Shown here: piece by piece, positions 46,122-53,987 of the stretch
Layout of the letters: each line of letters begins with the position of its first letter
Numbering within the stretch: the stretch's first letter is position 1
From: Calothrix sp. MO_167.B12
GTDB lineage: Bacteria; Cyanobacteriota; Cyanobacteriia; Cyanobacteriales; Nostocaceae
Reading direction: 5' to 3'
Assembly (NCBI GenBank): GCA_030066045.1
Contig: JASJCJ010000029.1
Location: 1 to 64,000, forward strand
DNA length: 64,000 bases
The notes under the pieces: model-generated
Databases searched by the model: none
What the model was told of the DNA's origin: nothing
The model's input: only the letters and a program-made list of their open reading frames with translations
Position numbers and translations under genes: made by a program

Positions 46122-46338
46122 TAAATATAAAACCTCCACCCCGCCTGACGTGACTACACCCCTCTCCTTAATAAGATACCAATGGCGAATCAGGGGTATC
46201 ACCCTCTTGGGAGTGGGGGAGCGGGAGAGTGGGGGAGTGGGGGTAGAAAAAACAAGTCCAAATTATGCCAATAATCCCTAGTTTTTAACCTAGTAAGGGG
46301 TCATACCCACTATTCGCCAGCAGCATCCTTAATAAGTT
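46122..46338. repeat. Dispersed repeat with octamer-type array
   Basis: Continues the repeat interrupted by the MITE: ACCCTCTTGGGAGTGGGGGA at 46201 matches 8660, followed by a GGGAGAGT/GGGGGAGT array. A CAATGGCGAAT...ATTCGCCAGC inverted pair spans about 46178-46322. Confidence 0.5.
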
Positions 46339-46448
46339 CACATCTTGCACCATAAGATTATTGAGAAAATTCGAGTCTGAAACCCTTAGTTTTTCGTAAC
46401 CCACCTATTGCCCACCTTACCCTTATTGAGAAAGTGTAAGATATGTGT
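46339..46448. mobile_element. MITE-like element, CACATCTTGCAC family
   Basis: CACATCTTGCACCATAAGAT to GTGTAAGATATGTG, with the TTTTTCGTAACCCACC core shared (inverted) with 2470-2580. Confidence 0.6.
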
Positions 46449-46510
46449 AAGGAGAGGGGCTGGGGGTGAGGTTCAGTCTTACATTTAATTCCGCTTACCT
46501 ACTTACTGGT

Positions 46511-46545
46511 TTGACACTCTCCTACCTGGAAGATGGGAGATTCTT
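46511..46545 (-). mobile_element. Second orphan IS605-type right-end relic
   Basis: On the minus strand GAAGAATCTCCCATC...GGTAGGAGAGTGTCAA repeats the layout of the relic at 24650-24686 (GAATCTCC, variable loop, GGAGAGTGTCAA). No transposase gene remains. Confidence 0.45.
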
Positions 46546-46638
46546 CAAACTAAAAAAGCTCCTTTTACTAAAAAGAGCTACAAACGTGAAATTCCCCCTA
46601 AATAGGGGGTATCAGTATCATCAGCATTTTTGTAAATT

Positions 46639-47028
46639 TTAGCGAGTGCGAGTGCGACGACTAGTGCTAGGAACTACTGGATTAACCCGAACATCAACTT
46701 TAACGGGTATATTCCGAGTTTTAACAGGAACGCGACGACCACCATCAACATATTGATCGCTTGTACGTTTTTGTCTACAGTTTGCAGACCTACAAACTTG
46801 GCTGGAAGAACTGCGAACGGAACTACCTACACTATTTTCGCAATTGGGACCAAATTCTTGTTGCACGTTATTGGATTGCTGTGCCCGTTTCTTCTCAGTA
46901 ACTGCCACTTGAACGTTTGTATCAACTGCCACACATCCTGCCATTGCAGAAGGAGTGAGTGCAGGTATTAAAAAAGGAGAGATCGCAGAAATAGAAAATA
47001 AACCGAGAGATAGTAATTTGGACTTCAT
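46639..47028 (-). CDS. Exported small basic protein with five cysteines
   Basis: 129 residues. Signal peptide about 1-30 (SISAISPFLIPALTPSAMAG). The mature part has cysteines in AGCVAVDTN, GPNCENSV, QVCRSANCRQ, then a basic, proline-containing tail (VPVKTRNIPVKVDVRVNPVV...TRTR). The even-odd Val/Arg pattern in the tail suggests beta strands. Unknown family. It is 30 bp downstream of the next exported gene, likely one transcript. Confidence 0.62.
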   Translation of the reverse strand: MKSKLLSLGLFSISAISPFLIPALTPSAMAGCVAVDTNVQVAVTEKKRAQQSNNVQQEFGPNCENSVGSSVRSSSSQVCRSANCRQKRTSDQYVDGGRRVPVKTRNIPVKVDVRVNPVVPSTSRRTRTR

Positions 47029-47058
47029 AGTTACTTATATCCTTGTAAATTTAATGAA

Positions 47059-47460
47059 CTATCGTTGACAATTGCTTGTGCGTATAGAGCTGTAGGAGCG
47101 ATTTCTACCAGAACGATTGACGATTGTGCGTTTATAGGTTGTACCTCTGCCATTGCAACTGACAGTTGGTTTGTTGTAGCGACGGAGGCGATATCTGTTG
47201 TAGCGTCGCCATCTCCAATTTCTCAGACGACTATAAGGAGAACGGCGTAATCGTCTTCGATAATAGCGAGATCTGTATCTAGGAGATCTGGGATAAACGT
47301 ATTTTCCTTGATCAGCTCTTCTAACTTTAATCGTTCCGTTCTTGATGGTAACTCTACTACGACCGTTGTTAACATCAATGTCACCGGCTTTGGCAACCCC
47401 TACAGGTAAGGCTATCAATGCAGAAAGTGCGAGCATAGAAATGATTTGTCTGGCAGGCAT
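47059..47460 (-). CDS. Exported Arg/Tyr-rich small protein
   Basis: 133 residues. Signal peptide 1-25 (LALSALIALPVGVAKAG). A short strand-rich part (DIDVNNGRSRVTIKNGTIKV) precedes a very basic centre full of RYRSRYYRRRLRR-type sequence, then two cysteines: PTVSCNGRG and SNCQR at the end. Predicted mature charge is strongly positive, so it may bind exopolysaccharide, nucleic acid or the cell wall. Unknown family. Confidence 0.62.
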   Translation of the reverse strand: MPARQIISMLALSALIALPVGVAKAGDIDVNNGRSRVTIKNGTIKVRRADQGKYVYPRSPRYRSRYYRRRLRRSPYSRLRNWRWRRYNRYRLRRYNKPTVSCNGRGTTYKRTIVNRSGRNRSYSSIRTSNCQR

Positions 47461-47552
47461 GGCTTTATCCTTTGTTGTTTACTAAAGAACAAATGGTTCT
47501 TTTATTTATTAGGTGGTCGTTCAAAGCCCTGATAAATAATAAGTAGATGGTT

Positions 47553-47885
47553 TTAATAACAACCACGTTTTCTAATGCGTTGACGTTGGTCGCTTAGTTG
47601 TCTAGCACGTTGATCGACGCGGCTATCATTAAGGGCAAAACCATCTTGGTTTATACGTTGGCGAGATAGTTGGGATTGGGAGTCACCAGCACAGCGAGCG
47701 CCCCGTCTTCTTTGACTCTGGGTAGCTTTTTGAGAAGCTCTTTGAGTGACTTTACCATCAATAGCAGTAGCCCGTTGATTAATTTCTTGGTTAACTTCTT
47801 GTTCACCTTGTTGAGCAAAAACTACTGTGGGAGATATAACCAAACTGGCAGTTAATAAACCGAAAGCAACATATTTTTTAACCAT
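47553..47885 (-). CDS. Exported bipartite small protein (diverged member of the 48-49 kb family)
   Basis: 110 residues: signal peptide MVKKYVAFGLLTASLVISPT...FAQQ; first repeat QEVNQEINQRATAIDGKVTQ; basic linker QRRRGARC; second repeat SRQRINQDGFALNDSRVDQRAR; and the C-terminal KRGCY. The order signal - repeat - basic linker with Cys - repeat - terminal Cys is that of the three proteins encoded upstream, though identity is low. The leader CACAACACACAAATTAATGAGG resembles theirs. Confidence 0.65.
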   Translation of the reverse strand: MVKKYVAFGLLTASLVISPTVVFAQQGEQEVNQEINQRATAIDGKVTQRASQKATQSQRRRGARCAGDSQSQLSRQRINQDGFALNDSRVDQRARQLSDQRQRIRKRGCY

Positions 47886-47999
47886 CTTGAAGTGAGCCTC
47901 ATTAATTTGTGTGTTGTGGAGTTGTAAAGATTGGCGTTGGATTTAAAAGATTCACATTGAAACAGGATTATATTTTCACAGACAACGCCTCAAAATCAA

Positions 48000-48374
48000 T
48001 TAGCGGCACAAAGCTCTGGTACGTATAGTCTGAACTTGTCTGCTAATAGTACCTGTTCTTTGAGTATTAGTAGAACTATTTGCGGCAACACCACTTTGTC
48101 CGGTAGTTTGGGTACTAGCTTGTGACTGAGTTTGCTTACCAGTACGGGAACAACCGTAGCGATAACCACGGCGACCTCGACCAGTCACTGACTTTTGGAT
48201 TTGCCGACTTCTAGTAACAGAATTTTGAACATTAACGCTACCATCGAGCGCTGCACCACTTTGGTCGGTTAATTGGTCATTAACTTGAGTTTGTGTATCA
48301 CCAGCAAATGCTGCTCCGGGAGCAACCATCAAGCTCGCTGCCAATAAACCGAAAGCTAAAGACTTCTTCAACAT
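48000..48374 (-). CDS. Exported bipartite small protein, family member 3
   Basis: 124 residues. Signal peptide identical to its two neighbours up to GAAFA (MLKKSLAFGLLAASLMVAPG), then QTQVNDQLTDQSGAALDGSV, a basic linker GRGRRGYRYGCSRTGKQ, the second repeat QASTQTTGQSGVAANSSTN, and the end RALCR. Start ATG at 48374 because the signal begins there. Unknown family; conserved SG-A and QNS positions in both halves suggest an internally repeated beta fold. Not a match to the curlin repeat spacing. Confidence 0.7.
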   Translation of the reverse strand: MLKKSLAFGLLAASLMVAPGAAFAGDTQTQVNDQLTDQSGAALDGSVNVQNSVTRSRQIQKSVTGRGRRGYRYGCSRTGKQTQSQASTQTTGQSGVAANSSTNTQRTGTISRQVQTIRTRALCR

Positions 48375-48467
48375 TTTTATCAACCTCTTTAGTGCGTATT
48401 TTGGTCTGTTGTTAAATTTAGTAACCAGGCGTTGTAAAGCAAATTCTGACAACGCCAATAGTTACAA

Positions 48468-48845
48468 TTAGCGGCAGACCTTAAAGGCATTTTGACGCTG
48501 GCCACTGTTGGTATTGCTGTTTTGAGCATTAATAGAACCATTTTCAGCAACACCACTTTGTCCAGTAGTTTGGGTGCTAGCTTGTGCTTGGTTAATCCGA
48601 CCAGGACGACAACCACGACGGTAGCGACCATAGCGACCATAACGACCACGACCATAGCTGGTGGCATTTTGGTTTTGGCGGCTGTTGGAGCGAGAATTTT
48701 GTACATTTATGCTACCATCAAGCGCTGCACCACTTTGGTCAGTGAGTTGGTCGTTTACTTGAGTTTGGGACTGAGCAAATGCTGCACCGGGAGCTACCAT
48801 TAAGCTTGCTGCTAATAAACCGAAAGCTAAGGATTTCTTCAACAT
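48468..48845 (-). CDS. Exported bipartite small protein, family member 2
   Basis: 125 residues: signal peptide; repeat A (QTQVNDQLTDQSGAALDGS then INVQNSRSNSRQNQNA); RGRYGRYGRYRRGCRPG linker; repeat B (QAQASTQTTGQSGVAENGS then INAQNSNTNSGQRQNA); end KVCR. The two halves align residue for residue, each about 35 residues. It is nearly identical to member 1, so a recent duplication. GAGGT lies before the ATG within a CACTAAC-GAGGT leader. Confidence 0.72.
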   Translation of the reverse strand: MLKKSLAFGLLAASLMVAPGAAFAQSQTQVNDQLTDQSGAALDGSINVQNSRSNSRQNQNATSYGRGRYGRYGRYRRGCRPGRINQAQASTQTTGQSGVAENGSINAQNSNTNSGQRQNAFKVCR

Positions 48846-48977
48846 TTTTTAGACCTCGTTAGTGTTTGTGTGTTGTGTTGTTGTGTGTATTTTTAATATC
48901 AATAGGAGGGGGCGTTGTTTCGGAAAAAACTGAAGTGAGAAGAAATCTTTTTCCATGAACAACGCCAATAGTTACAA

Positions 48978-49355
48978 TTAGCGGCAGAACCTAGTAGCAT
49001 TTTGACGCTGGCCACTGTTGGTATTGCTGTTTTGAGCATTAATAGAACCATTTTCAGCAACACCACTTTGTCCAGTAGTTTGGGTGCTAGCTTGTGCTTG
49101 GTTAATGCTTCCAGGACGGCAACCACGACGGTAGCGACCATAGCGACCATAACGACCACGACCATAGCTGGCGGCATTTTGGTTTTGGCGGCTGTTGGAG
49201 CGAGAATTTTGTACATTTATGCTGCCATCAAGCGCTGCACCACTTTGGTCGGTTAGTTGGTCATTAACTTGAGTTTGGGACTGAGCAAATGCTGCACCGG
49301 GAGCTACCATTAAGCTTGCTGCTAATAAACCGAAAGCTAAGGATTTCTTCAACAT
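48978..49355 (-). CDS. Exported bipartite small protein, family member 1
   Basis: 125 residues, same layout as member 2 with a handful of differences (GCRPGSINQ for GCRPGRINQ; end TRFCR for FKVCR). The first gene of the run in transcription order. The leader is CA-rich (ACACAACACACACACTAACA) and is shared in form by member 2 and the 47553 gene. The XRE regulator gene at 49706 starts 350 bp away on the other strand. Confidence 0.72.
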   Translation of the reverse strand: MLKKSLAFGLLAASLMVAPGAAFAQSQTQVNDQLTDQSGAALDGSINVQNSRSNSRQNQNAASYGRGRYGRYGRYRRGCRPGSINQAQASTQTTGQSGVAENGSINAQNSNTNSGQRQNATRFCR

Positions 49356-49705
49356 GAGATTTTGACCTTGTTAGTGTGTGTGTTGTGTGTTTTATCCTTC
49401 ACTGCCTTCAGTAGGTATTTAGTTCGTCCTTGAGGAGTTCATCGGATATTGTGTTTGTTTTGTTAATGAGAGCTACAAAATCGTTTCCTATCATTCCGGA
49501 TGTGTCTGAAATTTTTTTTGAAAAAATGTTGCTTACCCCTTACGGACTTTCTAGTTAACTTCCCCCTAAATATATAGAGGCATTGTCACCTAATATGTTC
49601 CACCAAAATTCTTAGGGGTGTCAAGGGCAGAAAGAAAATTATTGGGCACTAGTTTTTTTTGGTGCTAGGATCTACGGCTATAAGTCAAGTAAACGTGCTA
49701 TAGCT
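49356..49705. promoter_or_regulatory. Divergent control region, exported cluster / XRE regulator
   Basis: About 350 bp between the divergent starts. It must hold both promoters. A CA/GT-rich leader lies at 49370-49400 and T-rich tracts at 49508-49530. No clear operator dyad was found by eye. Confidence 0.45.
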
Positions 49706-50062
49706 GTGAAAAGGAAGGCAAAACCAAGGATCGCTTATCTGCGAGAGAAGGCTGGACTTACCCAATTGGAGTTGTCCCGTCTTGTAGGGGTGACTGAGAG
49801 TACTATCCAAAACTGGGAAAGTGGTAGGACTGGCACAGATCATATAGATAGAATTGTTAGATTTTGCCAAGCTTTAAATTGTCGTGTGGAAGAGCTGATT
49901 GAATATGTGGGTGAATCAAGGGAAGAACCCACTACAGCAAAACCTAGTTCCTTAAGTGATATCCATAATCTGTTAGGCACTGATGAAACTGCTTCCTCTA
50001 GCACTGATAGGAAAGAAGTACTAGGAGAGCAAAATACTCAAAGTCAGTCCAACATATCTTGA
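49706..50062 (+). CDS. XRE-family transcription regulator
   Basis: 118 residues. HTH domain at 8-62: IAYLREKAGLTQLELSRLVGVTESTIQNWESG, then IDRIVRFCQALNCRVEELIEYV, a classic Cro/C1 fold. A polar, probably disordered tail (65-118) follows. Start is GTG 49706; no ATG fits. It is divergent from the exported-protein run, a placement usual for a local regulator, though that link is inferred. Confidence 0.82.
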   Translation: MKRKAKPRIAYLREKAGLTQLELSRLVGVTESTIQNWESGRTGTDHIDRIVRFCQALNCRVEELIEYVGESREEPTTAKPSSLSDIHNLLGTDETASSSTDRKEVLGEQNTQSQSNIS

Positions 50063-50120
50063 AGGATAAAGTGTTAATCAAATATTAGTGGGAATTCTCT
50101 GCTTATCCCTTTTTCAATAG

Positions 50121-50801
50121 TTAAACTCGATCGCTAGATTGTTGCCATAGGCTATCCACAGTCACAAATTCATAGCCTCGTTGGAGTAACTGGGGAACAA
50201 GAAGTTTGGTGGTAGCGGCAACATCCTCACCGCCGCAGTCACCATCATGTAGGACGATAATTGACCCATGTTCTACCAATTCGAGAATTCGTTGCACTAC
50301 AGTATTAACTCCCGGTCTTACCCAATCTTCTGGTACAACGCTCCACATTACTGGCCTATAATCCCATTGCTGAAACAATTTTAAAGTTTGAGGTGTAAAT
50401 AAACCATTGGGAGGTCTGACATCACGCACCCTTTCAGGCGGCAGATGGCAAGCATTATAGATAGCAGCTTGGGTTGCTTCTAGACTGTGTTGAAGTTCCT
50501 TGGGAGACAATAGAGGAAAATTATGGTGGTAATAACCATGTAAACCAAGCCAATGCCCGCGATCGCAAATTTGTTTGACAATTATAGGCGATCGCTCCAC
50601 ACAAACACCCAAACAGAAAAAGTTAGCTGTAATCTGATATTCATCCAAGACCTCTAGAAGCTGAGGAGTATATTGGGGATGGGGTCCATCATCAAAAGAA
50701 AGAGCAATGGTTGGAAAATGGGAGGCACCACCCCATAAACAATTGGGAAAAGTGGGTCTAAGAAGTTTATAAACAATCGGGAATAAAGGATAAAACTGCA
50801 T
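50121..50801 (-). CDS. Polysaccharide deacetylase (NodB-type)
   Basis: 226 residues. NodB motifs: MT1 ALSFDDGPHP (catalytic and metal Asp), MT2 LHGYYHHNFP (metal histidines), MT3 RPPNGLF, MT4 region MWSVVPEDW and MT5 IIVLHDGD. It deacetylates peptidoglycan or N-acetylglucosamine polymers. No clear signal peptide; the N-terminal YPLFPIVYKLLRP may be a membrane anchor. The leader is an AATTCTT heptad array that reaches to four bases before the ATG. Confidence 0.88.
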   Translation of the reverse strand: MQFYPLFPIVYKLLRPTFPNCLWGGASHFPTIALSFDDGPHPQYTPQLLEVLDEYQITANFFCLGVCVERSPIIVKQICDRGHWLGLHGYYHHNFPLLSPKELQHSLEATQAAIYNACHLPPERVRDVRPPNGLFTPQTLKLFQQWDYRPVMWSVVPEDWVRPGVNTVVQRILELVEHGSIIVLHDGDCGGEDVAATTKLLVPQLLQRGYEFVTVDSLWQQSSDRV

Positions 50802-50805
50802 TTTT

Positions 50806-50840
50806 AAGAATTAAGAATTAAGAATTAAGAATTATGAATT
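50806..50840. repeat. Heptad array (AATTAAG) at the deacetylase start
   Basis: Four tandem AAGAATT units directly upstream of the deacetylase ATG (minus strand AATTCTT). Confidence 0.75.
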
Positions 50841-50975
50841 GTTAAGTGGAAGTTCTACGTTCTCTTCACAAAATACTCTTTATCTGTAACAAATTCTGAA
50901 ACAGCCATATTATTTCTATAGTTAGCAGTTTAGATTAGATGCATCTCCTCAGGATAAACCGTTAATCAACTGGCA

Positions 50976-51836
50976 ATGCTGTTTCAGGATATACGCGACT
51001 ATCAAATATTATTCCTCTCCTTATTCCTTTTCCTCGGTATTGGAACTAGGGATTGGACAATTAAACCTGAATTAATCCTAGTAACAATTATCACTAGTCT
51101 TGTCACACAATGGGTGTTATTAAACATCCAAACCAGGGTAATTGGGAATTGGGAAAATCAAACAAATGGGGTGTCCCTGCCTATTCGCAGTCCCTTAATT
51201 ACCTCCCTGGGACTGTGTTTATTATTAAGGGCCGATAATTGGACAACTATGGCTTTAGCGGCTGTTTGCGCGATCGCTAGTAAGTTTGTTTTTAAAGTAG
51301 GTAATAAACATTTCTTTAATCCTGCCAATTTCGGTATTATTACTGTCCTGTTACTGACACCAGATGCATGGGTTTCTCCCGGACAGTGGGGTGAAGAATG
51401 GTGGTATGGAATGCTATTTGTGGGTACTGGTGGCATGATTCTCAAGCGGGTGGGACGTTGGGATACCACAGCAGCTTTTTTGGGGAGTTATGCGGTTTTG
51501 GAAGCCATGCGTAATCTCTGGTTGGGTTGGACTTGGGATGTTTACTGGCATCGGCTAATGAGTGGTTCATTACTATTATTTGCCTTGTTTATGGTGACAG
51601 ACCCCCGTTCCATACCCAATGCCAGAATTGGACGTTTGATTTGGGCTGTATGCATCGCCATTTTCACCTATATCCTACGGAATGAATTTTATCTTTCCAC
51701 TGCCGTTTTCTGGGCATTGTTCGCCCTAGCACCATTGACTGTACTATTTGATACCTTTTGGCAAGGAAAGAGGTTTGTTTGGCAAGAGACGGAGGAGGGA
51801 GTGGGGGAGTGGGGGAGTGAAGGAGGGAAGGAGTGA
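50976..51836 (+). CDS. RnfD/NqrB-family membrane protein
   Basis: 286 residues with about nine membrane helices. SLGLCLLLRADNWTTMALAAVCAIASKFVF, GNKHFFNPANFGIITVLLL and FMVTDPRSIPNARIGR match the RnfD/NqrB family, whose bacterial members carry covalent FMN on a Thr in an (S/D)GATT-like motif; here the equivalent is not evident (FMVTDPRS is the nearest). No other rnf gene is present. The last 13 residues (EEGVGEWGSEGGKE region) are encoded by the octamer repeat array. It is followed by the DUF2330 gene, a pairing likely to be functional. Confidence 0.8.
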   Translation: MLFQDIRDYQILFLSLFLFLGIGTRDWTIKPELILVTIITSLVTQWVLLNIQTRVIGNWENQTNGVSLPIRSPLITSLGLCLLLRADNWTTMALAAVCAIASKFVFKVGNKHFFNPANFGIITVLLLTPDAWVSPGQWGEEWWYGMLFVGTGGMILKRVGRWDTTAAFLGSYAVLEAMRNLWLGWTWDVYWHRLMSGSLLLFALFMVTDPRSIPNARIGRLIWAVCIAIFTYILRNEFYLSTAVFWALFALAPLTVLFDTFWQGKRFVWQETEEGVGEWGSEGGKE

Positions 51837-51955
51837 AGGAGTGAAGGAGGGAAGGAGGGAAGGAGGGAAGGAGGGAAGGAGTAGGGGCGGGGTTTCCCCG
51901 CCCGGAGTGAGGGAGTAGGGGCGCAATGCTTGCGCCCTGGAGGGAAGGAGTGAAG
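51793..51955. repeat. Octamer array plus GGGCGGGGTTTCCCCGCCC palindrome
   Basis: GGAGTGGG/GGAGTGAA/GGAGGGAA units begin inside the RnfD-like gene and continue to 51878; a GC-rich palindrome and GGGGCGCAATGCTTGCGCCC follow. Confidence 0.75.
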
Positions 51956-51967
51956 GGAAAATTACCA

Positions 51968-51999
51968 ATCTAAAATCCAAAATCTAAAATCTAAAATTC
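51968..51999. repeat. Heptad array (AAAATCT/C) near the DUF2330 start
   Basis: Four AAAATCC/AAAATCT units ending 13 bases before the DUF2330 ATG; the same unit as the trpC and DUF192 leaders. Confidence 0.7.
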
Positions 52000-52012
52000 A
52001 AATAATCCAAAA

Positions 52013-53401
52013 ATGAAACATTTACGATATTTAATTTCGCTCATATTTACCTTTGTATTAATTCTGTGTTTTACGCCTCCGGCTTTGGCTTTCTGTGGGT
52101 TTTATGTCGCCAAGGCTGATAGTAAGCTTTATAACAAAGCTTCCCAGGTTGCGATCGCACGAAATGGCGATCGCACTATCCTCACTATGGCGAATGACTA
52201 TCAAGGTGATGTCAAAGATTTTGCTTTAGTTGTCCCTGTTCCTACGGTATTGCAAAAGGGGCAAGTAAGAGTTGGCGATCCGAAAATTATGGAACGGTTG
52301 GATGCCTTTAGTGCCCCCAGGTTAGTAGAATATTTTGACTCTAACCCCTGTGCCCGTAATCGTTTGAACGATATGGTCGAGCAATCAGGTGCACCTGCAC
52401 CTGCAGCGAGAAAAGCTGGAGCAAGTAGGGTTGACAGCAGTTTGGGTGTAACTGTGGAAGCTCGGTTTAATGTGGGAGAATATAACATATTAATTTTAAG
52501 TGCCAAGGAATCAACAGGGTTAGAAAAATGGTTAATTGGTAATGGGTATAAAATTCCTAGGGGCGCGAGAAGATTACTTAGACCCTACATTCGCCAAAAA
52601 ATGAAATTCTTTGTTGCCAAGGTGAATTTGGAAAAATTCCAGGGTAATGGCTATCAGTTTTTACGCCCGTTACAAATAGCCTATGAATCGCCCAAGTTTA
52701 TGTTACCTATTCGTTTGGGCATGATTAACTCCAACAGTCCCCAAGATTTGATAGTTTACATCCTTTCTCCCAAAGGACAGGCACAAGTCACCAACTACCG
52801 CACAGTACAAATTCCTTCTAATCAAGATATTCCTGTATTCGTCAAAGGGGAATTTAGCAACTTTTACAAGTCCATGTTCCAAACTGCATATACCAAAGAA
52901 GATAGGAAGGTGGCATTTTTAGAATATGCCTGGGATATGAGTAGTTGCGATCCTTGTTCTGCAAATCCCCTCAATCGTGAGGAAATGAAGCAAGCCGGGG
53001 TATTTTGGTTAGACGATGCTCCTAATTCTGGAATCACACCCCGTCGTCGTCCAATTCGTCCTCCATTTCCTCCTCGTCCTAACAATAGCGTCTTTCTCAC
53101 CCGTCTACATGTGCGTTATACCCGCGACAAGTTCCCCGAAGACTTAATGTTCCAAGAAACATCCAACCGTCAATTCTTCCAGGGGCGCTATGTTTTACGC
53201 CATCCTTATACGGGAGAAACTAATTGTCGGGCTGGTAGAAAATACAAACAGTCTTTATCCAGACGATTTGAGAAAGAAGCACAAACCCTGGCTAAACTTA
53301 CCACTTGGAATATTCAGGATATTCGTAAAAAAATGAAGTTGGGGGGTCAACAAACTACACCTTGGTGGCAAAATTTCTTTAAGTGGTTGAAGTTCTACTA
53401 G
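52013..53401 (+). CDS. Exported DUF2330 protein
   Basis: 462 residues. Signal peptide 1-26 (LISLIFTFVLILCFTPPALA), then CGFYVAKADSKLYNKASQVAIAR and the DUF2330 blocks DFALVVPVPTVL, LSAKESTGLEKWLIGNGYKIP, LRPLQIAYESPKFMLPIRLG. Cysteines CGF, NPCARNR and CDPCSANP may form disulfides. A Pro/Arg-rich insert (RRRPIRPPFPPRP) lies near 345. Family function unknown; the adjacent RnfD-like membrane protein suggests an envelope electron-transfer or assembly role, which is inference. Confidence 0.85.
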   Translation: MKHLRYLISLIFTFVLILCFTPPALAFCGFYVAKADSKLYNKASQVAIARNGDRTILTMANDYQGDVKDFALVVPVPTVLQKGQVRVGDPKIMERLDAFSAPRLVEYFDSNPCARNRLNDMVEQSGAPAPAARKAGASRVDSSLGVTVEARFNVGEYNILILSAKESTGLEKWLIGNGYKIPRGARRLLRPYIRQKMKFFVAKVNLEKFQGNGYQFLRPLQIAYESPKFMLPIRLGMINSNSPQDLIVYILSPKGQAQVTNYRTVQIPSNQDIPVFVKGEFSNFYKSMFQTAYTKEDRKVAFLEYAWDMSSCDPCSANPLNREEMKQAGVFWLDDAPNSGITPRRRPIRPPFPPRPNNSVFLTRLHVRYTRDKFPEDLMFQETSNRQFFQGRYVLRHPYTGETNCRAGRKYKQSLSRRFEKEAQTLAKLTTWNIQDIRKKMKLGGQQTTPWWQNFFKWLKFY

Positions 53402-53987
53402 GGGAATACCACCAAATAATATTGAATCAAAACTTGTAGGGGCGGGGTTTCCCCGCCCTATGCTGATTGATATCTTGCACAAATTGCAATTACCGCCTAG
53501 GAATGAAATTCCCAGTTTTCAAACCCAAAATTGGCATAAGTTGTAGGTTGGGTTGAGGTACGAAACCCAACATTCTTCGTTCGATTTGTTGGGTTTCACT
53601 CCGTTCTACCCAACCTACGAATGAGTTTGAAAACATGCCCTAGGCTGTGTACTTTGATAGAATTTTCATGATTTTTGTTCATAAATTTTTGGTGTCACTC
53701 TCGTGCCAAGGCTCTGCCTTGGTACGTGTGACGCGAGGCTCTGCCTCGATTTGGAGGCGGAGCCTCCAGCCCTGTGTTCCTTGACTCTGGCAAGGAACAA
53801 GTCTTGTCACAGATGTGGGATGAATATTTATCCTGGAGGGGGGTACAAAGTCTACAGCCTAGCCAGAGCCTCCTGTTAATCCTCGTGCCTTTATCATTGG
53901 TAACATTATCTTCACAAATTACCTAAATGAAATCACAGACCTAGAGTGTTATGCCAAAATAATTGTTATTGGCATTTTTACTGATTT
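53402..53987. repeat. Gap with palindromic dispersed repeats
   Basis: GGGGCGGGGTTTCCCCGCCC (53440), the GTAGGTTGGGTTGAGG...CCCAACCTACG repeat (53542-53622), and CCAAGGCTCTGCCTTGG with GAGGCTCTGCCTC palindromes (53706-53770). No gene. Confidence 0.6.

Larger units (their letters stand above)
48452..49355. repeat. Tandem gene duplication, about 510-bp unit
   Basis: The downstream border ACAACGCCAATAGTTACAAT occurs at 48453 and 48960, followed in each case by AGCGGCAGA and a near-identical gene. This places the duplication unit at about 507-510 bp. Confidence 0.75.

Noticed and set aside
47065-49256. Several plus-strand frames over the exported-protein genes
   Set aside because: Thr-rich antisense shadows of the signal-peptide proteins, with no ribosome sites.
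48000-49355. Curli-like (curlin repeat) identity for the exported family
   Set aside because: The repeats are about 35 residues with SG-A and QNS positions and do not follow the curlin S-x5-Q-x-G-x-G-N spacing.
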